A stretch of 64,000 nucleotides of DNA from Panacibacter microcysteis (GTDB lineage Bacteria; Bacteroidota; Bacteroidia; Chitinophagales; Chitinophagaceae): NCBI RefSeq assembly GCF_015831355.1, contig NZ_JADWYR010000001.1, positions 2,542,001 through 2,606,000 on the forward strand, written 5' to 3'. Shown piece by piece: positions 1 through 9,819 of the stretch. The notes beneath the pieces are model-generated. The model was given only the letters and a program-made list of their open reading frames with translations, was not told the origin of the DNA and did not search any database. Both the position numbers and the translations under genes were made by a program. How positions within the stretch are numbered: the first letter of the stretch is position 1; every line of letters starts with the position of its first letter.

Positions 1-1
1 C

Positions 2-3000
2 GGTGTAGAATTATCATCCAAGGTTGAAAAAATCAACGTGCCGGAACAGCCTTTCAGAATGTTGGTGCGCTACCGGAATGCGGACAAAATATTTATAAGG
101 ATACTTAATGCTGATGCAATTGCAAAGCTGGAAAGATGGGACGAAAAATTCTGGCAAAAGGCAGGCAGGTTATCTTTTATCAAAACCTATGTACAGCCGC
201 TGCCTCAGCCAAATGATTACCAGCAGCACACGGTAGAAATAAAAATAGATGCATTAAAGCCTGGTAGTTATGCAATACTGGCTTCGGAAGGCAGTGGTTT
301 TGATGCATCAACAGACAAAATGATACTGCAGCATTTCGATGTATCCAACATAAGCTATGTGCAAAATGGGAATGACTATTTCGTACTGCACAGGGAAACC
401 GGTGCGGCACTTGCAAAGACAGAAGTAAGGTTAAGCTATGAGTTGTATGACAATAAAAAGGGTAAATATGTTCCATCAGTGCCAGTGAGATTAGCGGTAG
501 ATAAAAACGGTATGTTCACACTGCCGGTAGTAAAACAAAACGCCAGCCGGCAAATTCTATATTTTACATATGGCGATGACCAGTTGCAAACAAGGACTGA
601 ACCTTATTATGAACCATTGTACAGCACGAATGATCTGAACGTGGTAAACGGAGAGGATGACAACGCAACGGTCTATTTTTTTACTGACAGAAGTATTTAC
701 AGGCCCTTACAAAAAGTATATTTTAAGGGTATCAGTATTACCAGGGATAAAACAAAGCGTGAGCCAGGTATTGCAAAGGCCGGGAAGCAATTCACTGTGT
801 TTTTAAATGATGTAAATGGAAAACAGGTAGATTCGGCTAATCTTGCTTCAAATGAGTATGGCTCGTTTTCCGGTTCTTTCATCATACCGCAAAACGTATT
901 GACGGGAAATTTTTCGATTGCAGCAAAGCATTGCCAGGGAGTGGCTAATATTAGCGTAGAAGAGTATAAACGACCCAGGTTTTATGTTGAATTCGACACG
1001 CTGAATACCGCTTATAAGCTGAATGATACCATTACTATTACAGGCTATGCAAAAGGTTATGCAGGTAACGCTTTGGATAATGCGGTGGTAACATTCAATG
1101 TACAGCGTAACACGCGTTTTCTTTACCCGTGGATGTTTTGGCGTACAAGCTGGCAGCGGGACAATAAACAGCAAATAAAAAATGGCAGTATAAAAACCGA
1201 TGCAGCAGGAAAGTTTGAATTCAGCTTTATAGCTACACCTGACAAGCGGGTTGACAAGTCAACTGCACCTGTTTTTGATTTTTCTGTAGAAGCTGCAGTT
1301 ACTGATCAAAGTGGCGAAACAAGAAATGGTACTACAAGGATAAGTGTTGGGTACACAGCTGTACAACTGATTATTGAAGCGCCCGAAGAAGCAGATCTCA
1401 ATGCATTTAAAACAATCGTGGTTAGTGCAAAAAATCTGGCAGGTAAAAAGGTACCTGCAAAGGTCGAGGTAAACATAGCCCCTTTGGTTGCGCCTGGTAA
1501 GGTGTACCGGGAAAGGTTGTGGGAGCAACCTGATCAGCACGTTATTAGCAGGCAGGAATATGAAGCAACCTTTCCTTTTGACTTGTATGAGCGGGAGAAC
1601 GACCCGCAATCATGGCAAAAAACCGGGACTGTTTTTGAAGCTGTAATCAATACGAGCGATAGTACAGTGTTGAATATAGAAACAGGTAAGTTTAAAGAAG
1701 GATGGTATGTTGTTGAAGCTACAACCGCAGATGATAAAGGTTTTGTTGTTAAAGACCTTAAATATGTGCAGTTGTATAACGGTGCTTCTGCAGGGCTGCC
1801 TTCTGCACAACCCAACTGGCAGGCAGTACCAGAAAATGTTGTGCAGCCGGAAGGTGTAGCCAGGTTATTGGTGGGATCTTCTTATGATGCTGTCAACCTG
1901 GTGCTATATACGAGCAAGGTATTACCCGGTAACAGAGACACAGGTGTTTATACTTTGCATCCGATCGATAACAAAAAGCAGTTGTTCACTTATACTGCAA
2001 AAGAAGAAGATCGTAACGGCGCAGGATTATGGTACGTATTTGTAAAACACAATCGTTTCTATACAGGCGGTACAGGTATACAGGTGCCTTATTTGTATAA
2101 AGATCTGCAGGTTGATTATACTACATACCGCAATAAAACAGAGCCGGGTAGTAAAGAAGTATGGACAGTGACCGTAAAGGGTAAGGGCAAAGAAAGTGTA
2201 TCGGCTGAACTTTTAACAGCAATGTATGACGCATCGCTTGATCAGTTTAAACCACATAGCTGGAATGTGCCGGCCATATGGCAGAATGGCTATAGTTACA
2301 ATACATGGCAGGCAGGACAAGATTTCGACATACTTAGTAGTGAAGAAAATTATTTTGAAACATCTGCGGAAGAATTTGCAAAAGTATATGACCAGTTAAA
2401 GTTAGCTATATACAATGGTGCTGATGGTATTTCACGTGTTATGAGCAGTTCCGGCATGAAAGAGACCAGAATGGGCGCAGCACCACAAATTAAGATGGAT
2501 AAATTTACTGCTCCAAAAATTGTCAGCGATGAACAAGTAGCCACACCAGATTCCTCAGTGGCAGAAGGTGTAACTGCAGCGTCTCCAAACAAACCGCAAA
2601 ATCCGCCATCTGTGCTGCCGCGAAAGAACTTTAATGAGACCGCTTTTTTCCTTCCTCAGTTACATACCGACTCATCGGGTAATTTCTCATTTAGTTTTAC
2701 TATACCTGAAGCGTTAACAGAATGGAAGTGGTTAAGCTTCGCCCATACCACAGAGCTTGCATTCGGAATGCAGCAGGCAAAAGTTATTACACAAAAAAAA
2801 CTGATGGTTCAGCCAAACCTGCCACGCTTTTTAAGACAGGGGGATCAATTAGAACTTACTGCAAAGATCAGTAACCTTATAGATACAGCTTTAACCGGTG
2901 TTGCTTCCTTACAATTAGCAGATGCCATCACCGGCCAGCCTATAGATGGATTATTACAAAGTGTTTTTCCCGATCAGTATTTTACTGCAGAAGCCAAACA

Positions 3001-4993
3001 AAGTACCGTGGTAAGGTTCCCTGTTGTTATACCATACAACTATAACAACCCGATCACAATAACGATTAATGCAAAAGCTGGCAATTACACAGACGGCGAG
3101 GAGCAATCATTACCGGTGGTTTCGAACAGGATGCTTGTAACAGAAACCCTGCCTTTATACATGAAGGGAGAAGGTACTAAAGAATTTACGTTTAGTAAGC
3201 TCCTTGCCAATGCATCTCCAACGCTCACCAATGAAAGCATTACGGTAGAATATACACCACAACCGCTTTGGTATGCGGTGCAGGCCCTGCCATTTGTAAT
3301 GGAGTACCCTTATGAATGTGCCGAGCAAACATTTAACCGCTTTTACGCAAATGCACTTGCTTTTTACATTATCAACAGGCACCCGGGTATAAAAGAAGTT
3401 TTAGAGCAGTGGAAACAAGACACAACAGCATTTGCCGGTAATCTCGAAAAGAACCCGGAATTAAAACAAATACTGTTGGCAGAAACGCCATGGGTGTTAG
3501 ATGCACAAAACGAAGCTCAGCAACGAAAAAACATCGCATTACTTTTCGATGTGGCAAATATGAGTAGCGGCATCAGCAGGTCTTTACAACAACTACAGCA
3601 AATGCAGCTGAGTAATGGCGCGTTCCCGTGGTTCAAAGGCGGGTACGAAGACAGGTATATTACACAGTACATCTTAACGGGTATTGGCAAACTCAGGAAG
3701 CTGGGAGCACTTAATAATGTAGATGCATCATTGCTGGCAGGCATAGAGTCAGGAGCATTGCAGTTTGCAGACCGCGCCATACAACAGGATATGAAACGCA
3801 TCAGGAAAGCTGACCTTTCTAAAAACAACCTGGGCAGTATACAGATTCAATATCTATACATGCGTAGTTTTTTTGCAGGTGATAATATTGGTACCAAACC
3901 TTCCGCAGAAGGAAAATATTACATGCAGCAGGCTATGCAATACTGGAACCAGCAAAGTATTTACTTCAAGGCCATGATAGCAGCAGCAATGCTTGGAAAT
4001 AAAGAGCAAGCCTTTGCCGAAAAGAACATCATTCCATCAATATTTGAGAGTGCAGTTACAGATGACGCAAAAGGCATGTACTGGAGAAACAACAAATGGG
4101 GTTATTACTGGTACCAGTCGCCGGTAGAACAACAGGCACTGATCATTGAAATGATGCATGAAATTGCGCAGCAAAATAGCGACCACAATATAAAACAGCG
4201 CATCAGCGATATGCAGACATGGTTGTTGCTAAACAAGCAAACCAACAACTGGCAAACCACCAAAGCCACAGCAGATGCATTTTATGCATTGTTGATAGCC
4301 GGCAATGGCTTAAGCGATCAGCCACTTGCAATAACCATAAATTTGGGTGATCATACGATCAGCTCTGTTGAAAAACAACAACAGGCCGGCACCGGCTATC
4401 TCAAAGAACGTATTGAAGCAAAAGACGTGGTGCCGTCCATGGGTAATGTCTCTGTAGCAGTGTCGAACCCGGTTGGTAAAAGTGCATCGTACCCGCCATC
4501 ATGGGGTGCGGTTTACTGGCAATATTTTGAAGATTTCGATAAAATAACGCCTGCGCAGACGCCACTTTCACTAAGTAAAAAATTGTTCATCGAAAAAAAT
4601 TCAGCAACTGGAAAAGTATTAACACCTGTTGCCGAAAATGCTACCCTGCATGTGGGTGATAAAGTGGTGATGCAGGTAATACTCAAAAGCGATCGTGATA
4701 TGGAATACCTGCACCTCAAAGATATGCGCGCCGCAGCAATGGAACCCGTAAATGTATTAAGCGCGTATAAATGGCAGGATGGACTTGGTTATTATGAAAG
4801 CACAAAAGATATTGCCACAGATTTCTTTATCGGTTTTTTACCCGAAGGAACCTATGTGTTTGAATATCCTGTATACATCACACATACCGGAAATTTTTCA
4901 GCAGGCGTTGCCAATATTCAATGTATGTACGCGCCGGAATTTTCCGCCCATAGCGAAGGTGTGCGGATTAATGTGGCAGAGAAAGAAGAGTAA
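2..4993 (+). CDS. Alpha-2-macroglobulin family protein (5' end outside window)
   Basis: A bacterial alpha-2-macroglobulin-like protein, cut by the left edge. The frame is open from base 2, so the GTG at 38 is only an internal candidate start. Family members are large envelope proteins thought to trap foreign proteases. Counting from base 38, a macroglobulin segment with YRPLQ lies near residue 220. The domain signature ETAFFLPQL is near 865. The thioester motif CAEQ is at 1094-1097, so Cys and Gln are intact and the protein is probably reactive. The helical thioester domain follows to about 1400. No PBP1C partner is visible. A copy of the interspersed repeat begins a few bases after the stop. 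Confidence 0.9.
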   Translation, partial: GVELSSKVEKINVPEQPFRMLVRYRNADKIFIRILNADAIAKLERWDEKFWQKAGRLSFIKTYVQPLPQPNDYQQHTVEIKIDALKPGSYAILASEGSGFDASTDKMILQHFDVSNISYVQNGNDYFVLHRETGAALAKTEVRLSYELYDNKKGKYVPSVPVRLAVDKNGMFTLPVVKQNASRQILYFTYGDDQLQTRTEPYYEPLYSTNDLNVVNGEDDNATVYFFTDRSIYRPLQKVYFKGISITRDKTKREPGIAKAGKQFTVFLNDVNGKQVDSANLASNEYGSFSGSFIIPQNVLTGNFSIAAKHCQGVANISVEEYKRPRFYVEFDTLNTAYKLNDTITITGYAKGYAGNALDNAVVTFNVQRNTRFLYPWMFWRTSWQRDNKQQIKNGSIKTDAAGKFEFSFIATPDKRVDKSTAPVFDFSVEAAVTDQSGETRNGTTRISVGYTAVQLIIEAPEEADLNAFKTIVVSAKNLAGKKVPAKVEVNIAPLVAPGKVYRERLWEQPDQHVISRQEYEATFPFDLYERENDPQSWQKTGTVFEAVINTSDSTVLNIETGKFKEGWYVVEATTADDKGFVVKDLKYVQLYNGASAGLPSAQPNWQAVPENVVQPEGVARLLVGSSYDAVNLVLYTSKVLPGNRDTGVYTLHPIDNKKQLFTYTAKEEDRNGAGLWYVFVKHNRFYTGGTGIQVPYLYKDLQVDYTTYRNKTEPGSKEVWTVTVKGKGKESVSAELLTAMYDASLDQFKPHSWNVPAIWQNGYSYNTWQAGQDFDILSSEENYFETSAEEFAKVYDQLKLAIYNGADGISRVMSSSGMKETRMGAAPQIKMDKFTAPKIVSDEQVATPDSSVAEGVTAASPNKPQNPPSVLPRKNFNETAFFLPQLHTDSSGNFSFSFTIPEALTEWKWLSFAHTTELAFGMQQAKVITQKKLMVQPNLPRFLRQGDQLELTAKISNLIDTALTGVASLQLADAITGQPIDGLLQSVFPDQYFTAEAKQSTVVRFPVVIPYNYNNPITITINAKAGNYTDGEEQSLPVVSNRMLVTETLPLYMKGEGTKEFTFSKLLANASPTLTNESITVEYTPQPLWYAVQALPFVMEYPYECAEQTFNRFYANALAFYIINRHPGIKEVLEQWKQDTTAFAGNLEKNPELKQILLAETPWVLDAQNEAQQRKNIALLFDVANMSSGISRSLQQLQQMQLSNGAFPWFKGGYEDRYITQYILTGIGKLRKLGALNNVDASLLAGIESGALQFADRAIQQDMKRIRKADLSKNNLGSIQIQYLYMRSFFAGDNIGTKPSAEGKYYMQQAMQYWNQQSIYFKAMIAAAMLGNKEQAFAEKNIIPSIFESAVTDDAKGMYWRNNKWGYYWYQSPVEQQALIIEMMHEIAQQNSDHNIKQRISDMQTWLLLNKQTNNWQTTKATADAFYALLIAGNGLSDQPLAITINLGDHTISSVEKQQQAGTGYLKERIEAKDVVPSMGNVSVAVSNPVGKSASYPPSWGAVYWQYFEDFDKITPAQTPLSLSKKLFIEKNSATGKVLTPVAENATLHVGDKVVMQVILKSDRDMEYLHLKDMRAAAMEPVNVLSAYKWQDGLGYYESTKDIATDFFIGFLPEGTYVFEYPVYITHTGNFSAGVANIQCMYAPEFSAHSEGVRINVAEKEE

Positions 4994-4998
4994 TTTTT

Positions 4999-5075
4999 TG
5001 GGCCGGGCTAAAGAATATGCATCAGGCTGTTGTTGCGTCGCACTCTTGTACTGTATCGCTTTTTGCAGCACGCAG
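4999..5075 (+). repeat. Interspersed repeat, type 1, forward
   Basis: The core GTTGCGTCGCACTCTTGTAC is at 5032-5051. A GGGCCGGGC end lies next to the stop of the macroglobulin gene and a TTTTTGCAGCA arm follows the core. The orientation is sense to the upstream gene. Confidence 0.85.
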
Positions 5076-5154
5076 TAGGCAGTCAGGTGGTGTTTTTGCA
5101 GCCAGCAGATGCAGTGTTGTTACCAAATCATTCCAGCTAAATTATATTCGCCGC

Positions 5155-6213
5155 ATGAAAGTGGATTACATTATAGCAGGCCAGGGTATTTGTGGTACCA
5201 TGCTTTCTTATTACTTACAAAAGGCTGGCAAACAGGTGTTGGTTATAGACGAGTCGCAACCTTTTACTGCCAGCAGGGTGGCCAGTGGTGTTATCAATCC
5301 TGTAACCGGCAGGCGTGTTGTTACTACATGGATGATCGAAACACTGCTGCCTTTTTGTTTTGATGCGTATACCGAAATTGGTAACGCTATTAATGAATCG
5401 CTCATTTTTAAGAAGAACACCATTACATTCTCTCCGTCGCTGCAAATGGACGAAACGTATCGGAAACGTATGCAGGAAACCGGCTCATACATACAGGAAC
5501 TTCCCGATGCGGTGATATGGAAAGACTACTTTAACAGCCTCTTTGGTTGTTACCTTATTGCGCCAACATATCTTGTAAACCTTCACCCGTTACTAAAAGG
5601 CTGGCGAAAAAAATTACAACACCAGCAGTGTCTTTTGGAAGAAATATTTATAGAAGAGGCGCTTTCTTTTGCAGGCAATACGGTCAGTTATAATGGTATT
5701 ACTGCAGATAAGATCATTTTTTGTAGCGGCATTACATCATTTGAAAGTGCGTATTGGAATAAGCTGCCTTTTGTCTGCAACAAAGGCCAGGCGCTCATCC
5801 TGGATATTCCTGGTCTATCTCACATTAACATGTATAAATATGGTGCTTTATCACTGGTGCCATGGTATGATGGTTTATGGTGGGCAGGCAGCAGTTACGA
5901 AAATGAATTTCAAACGGCAGAACCAACTGCGGTTTTCCGGGAACAGCTAACAACACAACTGCAGCATGTTTTGCGTATACCTTTTTCTGTACTGGATCAT
6001 GTTGCTGCTGTAAGGCCAGCTACCTTGGAGCGCAGGCCATTTGTTGGTTTGCATCCGTCTGATAGCCGTATTGGTATTTTTAATGGTATGGGTACAAAAG
6101 GCTGTTCGCTGGCGCCATATTTTGCAAAGCAATTTGCAAACCAGTTGGTACATGGTCATCTATTGGAACCGCTTGCTGATGTAAAACGCTTCAGCAGGGT
6201 ACTGGCATTATAG
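5155..6213 (+). CDS. FAD-dependent oxidoreductase (DAO / glycine-oxidase-like fold)
   Basis: A 352-residue flavoprotein of the DAO family, which oxidises amines or amino acids. The sequence starts MKVDYIIAGQGICGTML, a beta strand and GxGxxG dinucleotide-binding loop at residues 5-16, followed by an acidic residue in VIDE. RPATLERRPFVG and NGMGTKGCSLAPYFA near the C terminus match the family's FAD-contacting end. The ATG at 5155 is chosen because the dinucleotide fold begins at once; the open frame upstream is occupied by the repeat element. TATATTCG, just upstream, is a near match to the phylum's -7 box. The substrate cannot be told from sequence. Confidence 0.8.
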   Translation: MKVDYIIAGQGICGTMLSYYLQKAGKQVLVIDESQPFTASRVASGVINPVTGRRVVTTWMIETLLPFCFDAYTEIGNAINESLIFKKNTITFSPSLQMDETYRKRMQETGSYIQELPDAVIWKDYFNSLFGCYLIAPTYLVNLHPLLKGWRKKLQHQQCLLEEIFIEEALSFAGNTVSYNGITADKIIFCSGITSFESAYWNKLPFVCNKGQALILDIPGLSHINMYKYGALSLVPWYDGLWWAGSSYENEFQTAEPTAVFREQLTTQLQHVLRIPFSVLDHVAAVRPATLERRPFVGLHPSDSRIGIFNGMGTKGCSLAPYFAKQFANQLVHGHLLEPLADVKRFSRVLAL

Positions 6214-6270
6214 TAACAGGTGTAAAATATGTTGTACATATTCTAAAGCACTTCTATAAAACGGATCGCC

Positions 6271-6352
6271 CGGGCTGCCATGAAAAACCGGAAGTACAAG
6301 TGAGTGACACAACAGGCGATGCCCAAAGTTCTTCTGCCGGCTACATAATAAA
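6271..6352 (-). repeat. Interspersed repeat, type 2, reverse
   Basis: The core, GTACAAGTGAGTGACACAAC on the plus strand, is at 6294-6313, followed by AGGCGATGCC and GCCGGCTACATAATA. It lies beyond the stop of the minus-strand peptidase-like gene and is sense to it. Confidence 0.85.
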
Positions 6353-6357
6353 ACATA

Positions 6358-6380
6358 GGGCCGCCTAGAAAGGCAGCCCG
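6358..6380 (-). terminator. Probable terminator of the peptidase-like gene
   Basis: An 8-bp stem (6358-6365 with 6372-6379, one G-U pair) has a 6-nt loop. On the minus strand it is followed by a moderately T-rich stretch and then by the repeat element. Confidence 0.5.
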
Positions 6381-6402
6381 AGTTATCAAAAGAAAAACCG
6401 AA

Positions 6403-7398
6403 TCAATGTTTAACAGGGAAATTCCCTGAATGCACATTATCAACCTTTAAAACATACGTGCCATCAGCCAATGATGGCAGATTGATTTGTAAACGGTTGT
6501 TTCCTTGCACTGTCTTTATATCATTCGTATAAATTATTTTATCGTTTGGGTCGCACACAGTTATATTTCTTATAGCTGGTTTTTTATCGGAAAGTTCTAC
6601 GGTTAACTGGTTGGTTGCTGCATTCACTTCAATGTGTGTGGCTATAACGGTGTACGCATTGGTGATGTCTGCATCTGCAGGTATTTCATACAGCGAAGAA
6701 GTTTTTTGTTTCAAGGCAGCACTGTCAACACCAACAGCGTTCCATGCATTTATTGTTTGCAATACTTCATCTGATATTTTACCAAACAGGTCCTGTGCGG
6801 CCATAATCGAAAATGTTCTTGCTTCATTATAACCGGATGCAGGCTGCATATAGTATTGAAGGGTTCTGTAAGCAATAGCCTCTGCTTTTGCGTGGCCAAT
6901 AGCTGTAACATCATACTTTGCTGCTTTATCATTGGTGCCTTTACCGCCGTTTGAAAGCAGGTAGAACCAGAAGTTAAGCACGCTGCTGTTGGTATGTACG
7001 CCGCCATTATCTTTTACACCCGTATACCAATAAATGCCTTTATAAGTATCTGGTTGGTTATTTGCATTAGGGTTGCTGCCGGCAACGCTTTCAAAAATAT
7101 TATTGAAGCCTTCGCTCAGTGCCCCCGGTTCGTTGTTGTAAATAAATCTTGCTGTAAGTTTCGTGTAATGCTCTCTGGCAGGTGTAAAAGTGTTGTCTGG
7201 GTTTGTGGTATAAGGTGTATTGCTGTTGGTTTCTGTATGGTCTGTAAATAAAACGTTTTGGCCAATATTATTTTTTGCGTATTCAGTTATGGAAGTGTTT
7301 GAAACAGTTTCGTTGATAAACGAATGCAGGTTTTGTTGTGCGTATGAAAATTGACAGCAGGATATGATACATATTCCTGGCAGGAACAATTTAGTCAT
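6403..7398 (-). CDS. Degenerate M4 (thermolysin-like) metallopeptidase with T9SS sorting domain
   Basis: A secreted protein of about 331 residues: a signal peptide from MTKLFLPG, a short unassigned stretch, a reduced thermolysin fold, then a C-terminal domain ending LADGTYVLKVDN...FPVKH, typical of T9SS type A cargo. YNNEPGALSEGFNNIF aligns with the segment carrying thermolysin's third zinc ligand, and DNGGVHTNSS contains the catalytic-site His. The final KAEAIAYRTL...AWNAVGV region is clearly M4. The position of HEXXH reads TPARE, so two zinc ligands and the general base are missing. About 30 residues are also lost between the Glu and His motifs. It is probably a pseudo-enzyme. An alternative start is 13 codons upstream at 7437. 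Confidence 0.8.
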   Translation of the reverse strand: MTKLFLPGICIISCCQFSYAQQNLHSFINETVSNTSITEYAKNNIGQNVLFTDHTETNSNTPYTTNPDNTFTPAREHYTKLTARFIYNNEPGALSEGFNNIFESVAGSNPNANNQPDTYKGIYWYTGVKDNGGVHTNSSVLNFWFYLLSNGGKGTNDKAAKYDVTAIGHAKAEAIAYRTLQYYMQPASGYNEARTFSIMAAQDLFGKISDEVLQTINAWNAVGVDSAALKQKTSSLYEIPADADITNAYTVIATHIEVNAATNQLTVELSDKKPAIRNITVCDPNDKIIYTNDIKTVQGNNRLQINLPSLADGTYVLKVDNVHSGNFPVKH

Positions 7399-7622
7399 GG
7401 ATATTGGTTTTTTTAAGTAGCTAATGTTTTGCGACATCTGCTTGCTACAAAAAAACGAATTAAGTTGTCTTTTGATTTTAGCGACGTTTACATTTAATGA
7501 GCTTTTAATAATTGTTTTTCAACCTGTTAAAAAATAAATATATGAATTAAGCTTAATGTAAGCTGTGTTGTTGCATTGGATTACAATGGGTATTGCTTTT
7601 CATCATTTATTGCCGCATCGGT

Positions 7623-7630
7623 TATCTTTG
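7623..7630 (+). promoter_or_regulatory. -7 box TATCTTTG of the rlmI-like gene
   Basis: This is an exact match to the Bacteroidota -7 consensus TAnnTTTG, ending only 4 nt before the ATG. A start site downstream would leave almost no leader. A clear -33 box is not visible. Confidence 0.55.
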
Positions 7631-7634
7631 CCGC

Positions 7635-8810
7635 ATGTCAAAAGTGATTCTTAAGAAGAAGATAGCACAACGCATAGCGAACGGCCATCCATGGATTTTT
7701 TCGAATGAAATAGATAAGACAGAAGGTGCGTTTGATGCCGGTGGAATTGCAGACGTTTATTTTCATGACGGAAAATTTGCAGGTCGCGGCTATGTTAATC
7801 CGCAATCGCAGATTACTGTAAGACTTTTAACCCGCAAAAAAGAGGAGATCAACGATCAATTCTTTCACAGGCGAATAAGCGAAGCATGGGAATACAGGAA
7901 AAAGATTGGCTACACAGAAAATTGCCGGCTCATTTTTGGCGAAGCAGACGAAATGCCGGCGCTAATCATTGATAAATTCAATGACTACTTTGTTATACAA
8001 ACCATGGCGCTCGGTATAGATGTGTGGAAGCCGGCGATCATCAAAGCATTGGAAGATATCTTTTCCCCCAAAGGCATTTATGAAAGAAATGATGTGCCTG
8101 TGCGTGAACTGGAAGGGTTGAAACAGCAAAAAGGTTTTTTATCTGCTCCTTTCGATACCAGTATTGTTATTACCGAAAACGGGTTGAAATTTCATGTAGA
8201 TATAGAAAACGGCCAGAAAACCGGCTACTTTTTAGATCAGCGGGATAATCGCAGGCAGATACAACATATTGTAAAAGGGGCTGACGTTTTAGGAGCATTT
8301 ACATATACCGGCACCTTTGAGATTCATGCTGCGCATTACGGTGCCAGGAGTGTTTACGGAATCGATATCTCAGAAAATGCGGTAGCGCAGGCTAATAAAA
8401 ATGCTCAACTAAACGGGCTGGAGCATGTCTGTAAATTTGAAGCAGTAAATGCCTTTGATGCGCTTAAAACATGGGCCAGAGAAGGCAGGCAGTACGATGT
8501 GGTTATGCTCGATCCGCCGGCATTCACCAAGAGCCGCGAAACCATTCAGAAAGCCATAACAGGCTATAAAGAAATTAACCTGCGTGGTATGAAGCTGATA
8601 AAAAACGGGGGCTTTCTGGTAACCTCAAGTTGTACCAACCTTGTGCAGCCGGAACTATTTCTGCAGATCATAGATATGGCAGCCAAAGATGCAAGGAAAA
8701 AAATAAAGCAGGTAACCTTTCGTGCACAGGCCAGCGATCATCCCATTGTATGGGGTATGGAAAATACCAATTATCTTAAATTCCTGGTAGTTGAAGTAAC
8801 CAATAAATAA
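7635..8810 (+). CDS. Class I SAM-dependent rRNA methyltransferase, RlmI family
   Basis: A 391-residue protein with an N-terminal PUA-like domain (MSKVILKKKIAQRIANGHPWIFSNEI), a central domain and a Rossmann methyltransferase domain. Visible motifs are a SAM-binding region after GAFTYTGTFEIHAA (near 220), the acidic YGIDIS, and the catalytic-loop motif DPPAFTKS. The family makes 5-methylcytosine in 23S rRNA (RlmI, C1962). The ATG at 7635 is favoured over upstream codons because it follows a perfect -7 box and starts the PUA domain. It is a single gene, with the LysE gene convergent 3 bp after its stop. Confidence 0.85.
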   Translation: MSKVILKKKIAQRIANGHPWIFSNEIDKTEGAFDAGGIADVYFHDGKFAGRGYVNPQSQITVRLLTRKKEEINDQFFHRRISEAWEYRKKIGYTENCRLIFGEADEMPALIIDKFNDYFVIQTMALGIDVWKPAIIKALEDIFSPKGIYERNDVPVRELEGLKQQKGFLSAPFDTSIVITENGLKFHVDIENGQKTGYFLDQRDNRRQIQHIVKGADVLGAFTYTGTFEIHAAHYGARSVYGIDISENAVAQANKNAQLNGLEHVCKFEAVNAFDALKTWAREGRQYDVVMLDPPAFTKSRETIQKAITGYKEINLRGMKLIKNGGFLVTSSCTNLVQPELFLQIIDMAAKDARKKIKQVTFRAQASDHPIVWGMENTNYLKFLVVEVTNK

Positions 8811-8813
8811 ATG

Positions 8814-9449
8814 CTACACAAACTTGCCCCATAACATGCGGTAAAGCTGCGCCAGTGCTGCAATAACGAAGATTGCACCCATTATACTGTTTAACGTTTT
8901 GGTACTTGTGTTCATCTTTGTTATCAGCCAGTTGCCACCATACATATATAATGCGAGGCCGCTTATTGTACCGGTGCCGCACCCTGCGGTAAAAATATTA
9001 AACTCGGTAAAGTTTGTGGACAATACCTTGTTGTCAATCAGGTAAGAACTCCAGATAAACCAGAATGGTACCTGGGCCGGGTTCAAAGCACTCATACTCA
9101 GGCCAAGAAAGAAACGATTAAGCTTGTTGTTTAACAAAAGCGCTTTCTTTTCTGCGTGCTGTTTTCTTGCGCTTATAAAACTGATGACGCCCAATACCAG
9201 GAAAACTGCCACCGTAAGCCACCCAAGCACCTCAAACAGAAGCTTATGCTGTATTATCCAGTTTACGCCATAAAGTGTGAGCCGCAGGTATATGATCTCA
9301 ACGATTGCAACACCAATCGCGTATAACCAGGCATTTTTAAAATTTTCCTGTACTGCAATCTGTGTAGAGGTAATGCTCATGGTGCCAAGGGGAAGTTGTC
9401 CTAAAAAACTCACCAGCCAGCCAACCCAGAAAATAATAAAATAATGCAT
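8814..9449 (-). CDS. LysE-type membrane exporter
   Basis: A 211-residue polytopic membrane protein with about six hydrophobic segments. It begins MHYFIIFWVGWLVSFLGQLPLGTMSITSTQ, where the N-terminal helix and the G-Q-L-P-L-G-T-M turn are characteristic of LysE/RhtB-like translocators. The family exports amino acids or related small molecules; the substrate is unknown here. It is convergent with the rRNA methyltransferase, almost stop to stop. The weak TATCATTG box upstream of the start could be its promoter. Confidence 0.7.
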   Translation of the reverse strand: MHYFIIFWVGWLVSFLGQLPLGTMSITSTQIAVQENFKNAWLYAIGVAIVEIIYLRLTLYGVNWIIQHKLLFEVLGWLTVAVFLVLGVISFISARKQHAEKKALLLNNKLNRFFLGLSMSALNPAQVPFWFIWSSYLIDNKVLSTNFTEFNIFTAGCGTGTISGLALYMYGGNWLITKMNTSTKTLNSIMGAIFVIAALAQLYRMLWGKFV

Positions 9450-9502
9450 GCGCTTCCTTTGATGTGCAATGATAATTAAACCTCAGTGTTATTTAATTGA
9501 TG

Positions 9503-9587
9503 AACCCGCCTTTTGAATAAGAATTTAGCTATGGTTGCGTCGCACTCTTGTACTGCAAAGCCCTGTGCAGCAACACTACTGCATACC
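9503..9587 (+). repeat. Interspersed repeat, type 1, forward
   Basis: The core is at 9534-9553 with an AACCCGCC end upstream and a GCAGCAAC arm downstream. It lies between two minus-strand genes, so it is antisense to both and an exception to the usual 3'-sense placement. Confidence 0.85.
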
Positions 9588-9762
9588 GGCCGCCGTATAT
9601 AAGTTAAAGCCGTTAAACCGTAAACTTTTTTGTTAATGGTCAACAATTGGTCACAGCATTTTCAATTGTCTTTGCAGGCGCATTTTTTTTTGTAGCTGCC
9701 CGATTGTATTTGAATGTGCACTAAAACCAGTCGTGCCTTCAAAGCGATGGTTTAGTGCAAAT

Positions 9763-9796
9763 AAAAAAAGCCGTGTTATGAATAACACAGCTTAAA
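9763..9796 (-). terminator. rpsT intrinsic terminator
   Basis: Reading the minus strand, AAGCTGTGTTAT pairs with ATAACACGGCTT across a short loop (one G-U pair), followed by a run of seven T. Confidence 0.85.
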
Positions 9797-9819
9797 TTAT
9801 AATTCAACAACTAATTTAA

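Larger units (their letters stand above)
9450..9819. other. Intergenic stretch without a gene
   Basis: This 370-bp gap holds one repeat copy (9503-9587) and the rpsT terminator (9763-9796). The rest, 9590-9760, is AT-rich with no open frame longer than about 20 codons and nothing recognised. Confidence 0.7.

Noticed and set aside
9450-9762. A small gene or RNA between the LysE-type gene and rpsT
   Set aside because: Longest frames are about 20 codons without ribosome-binding sites; only the repeat copy is identifiable.
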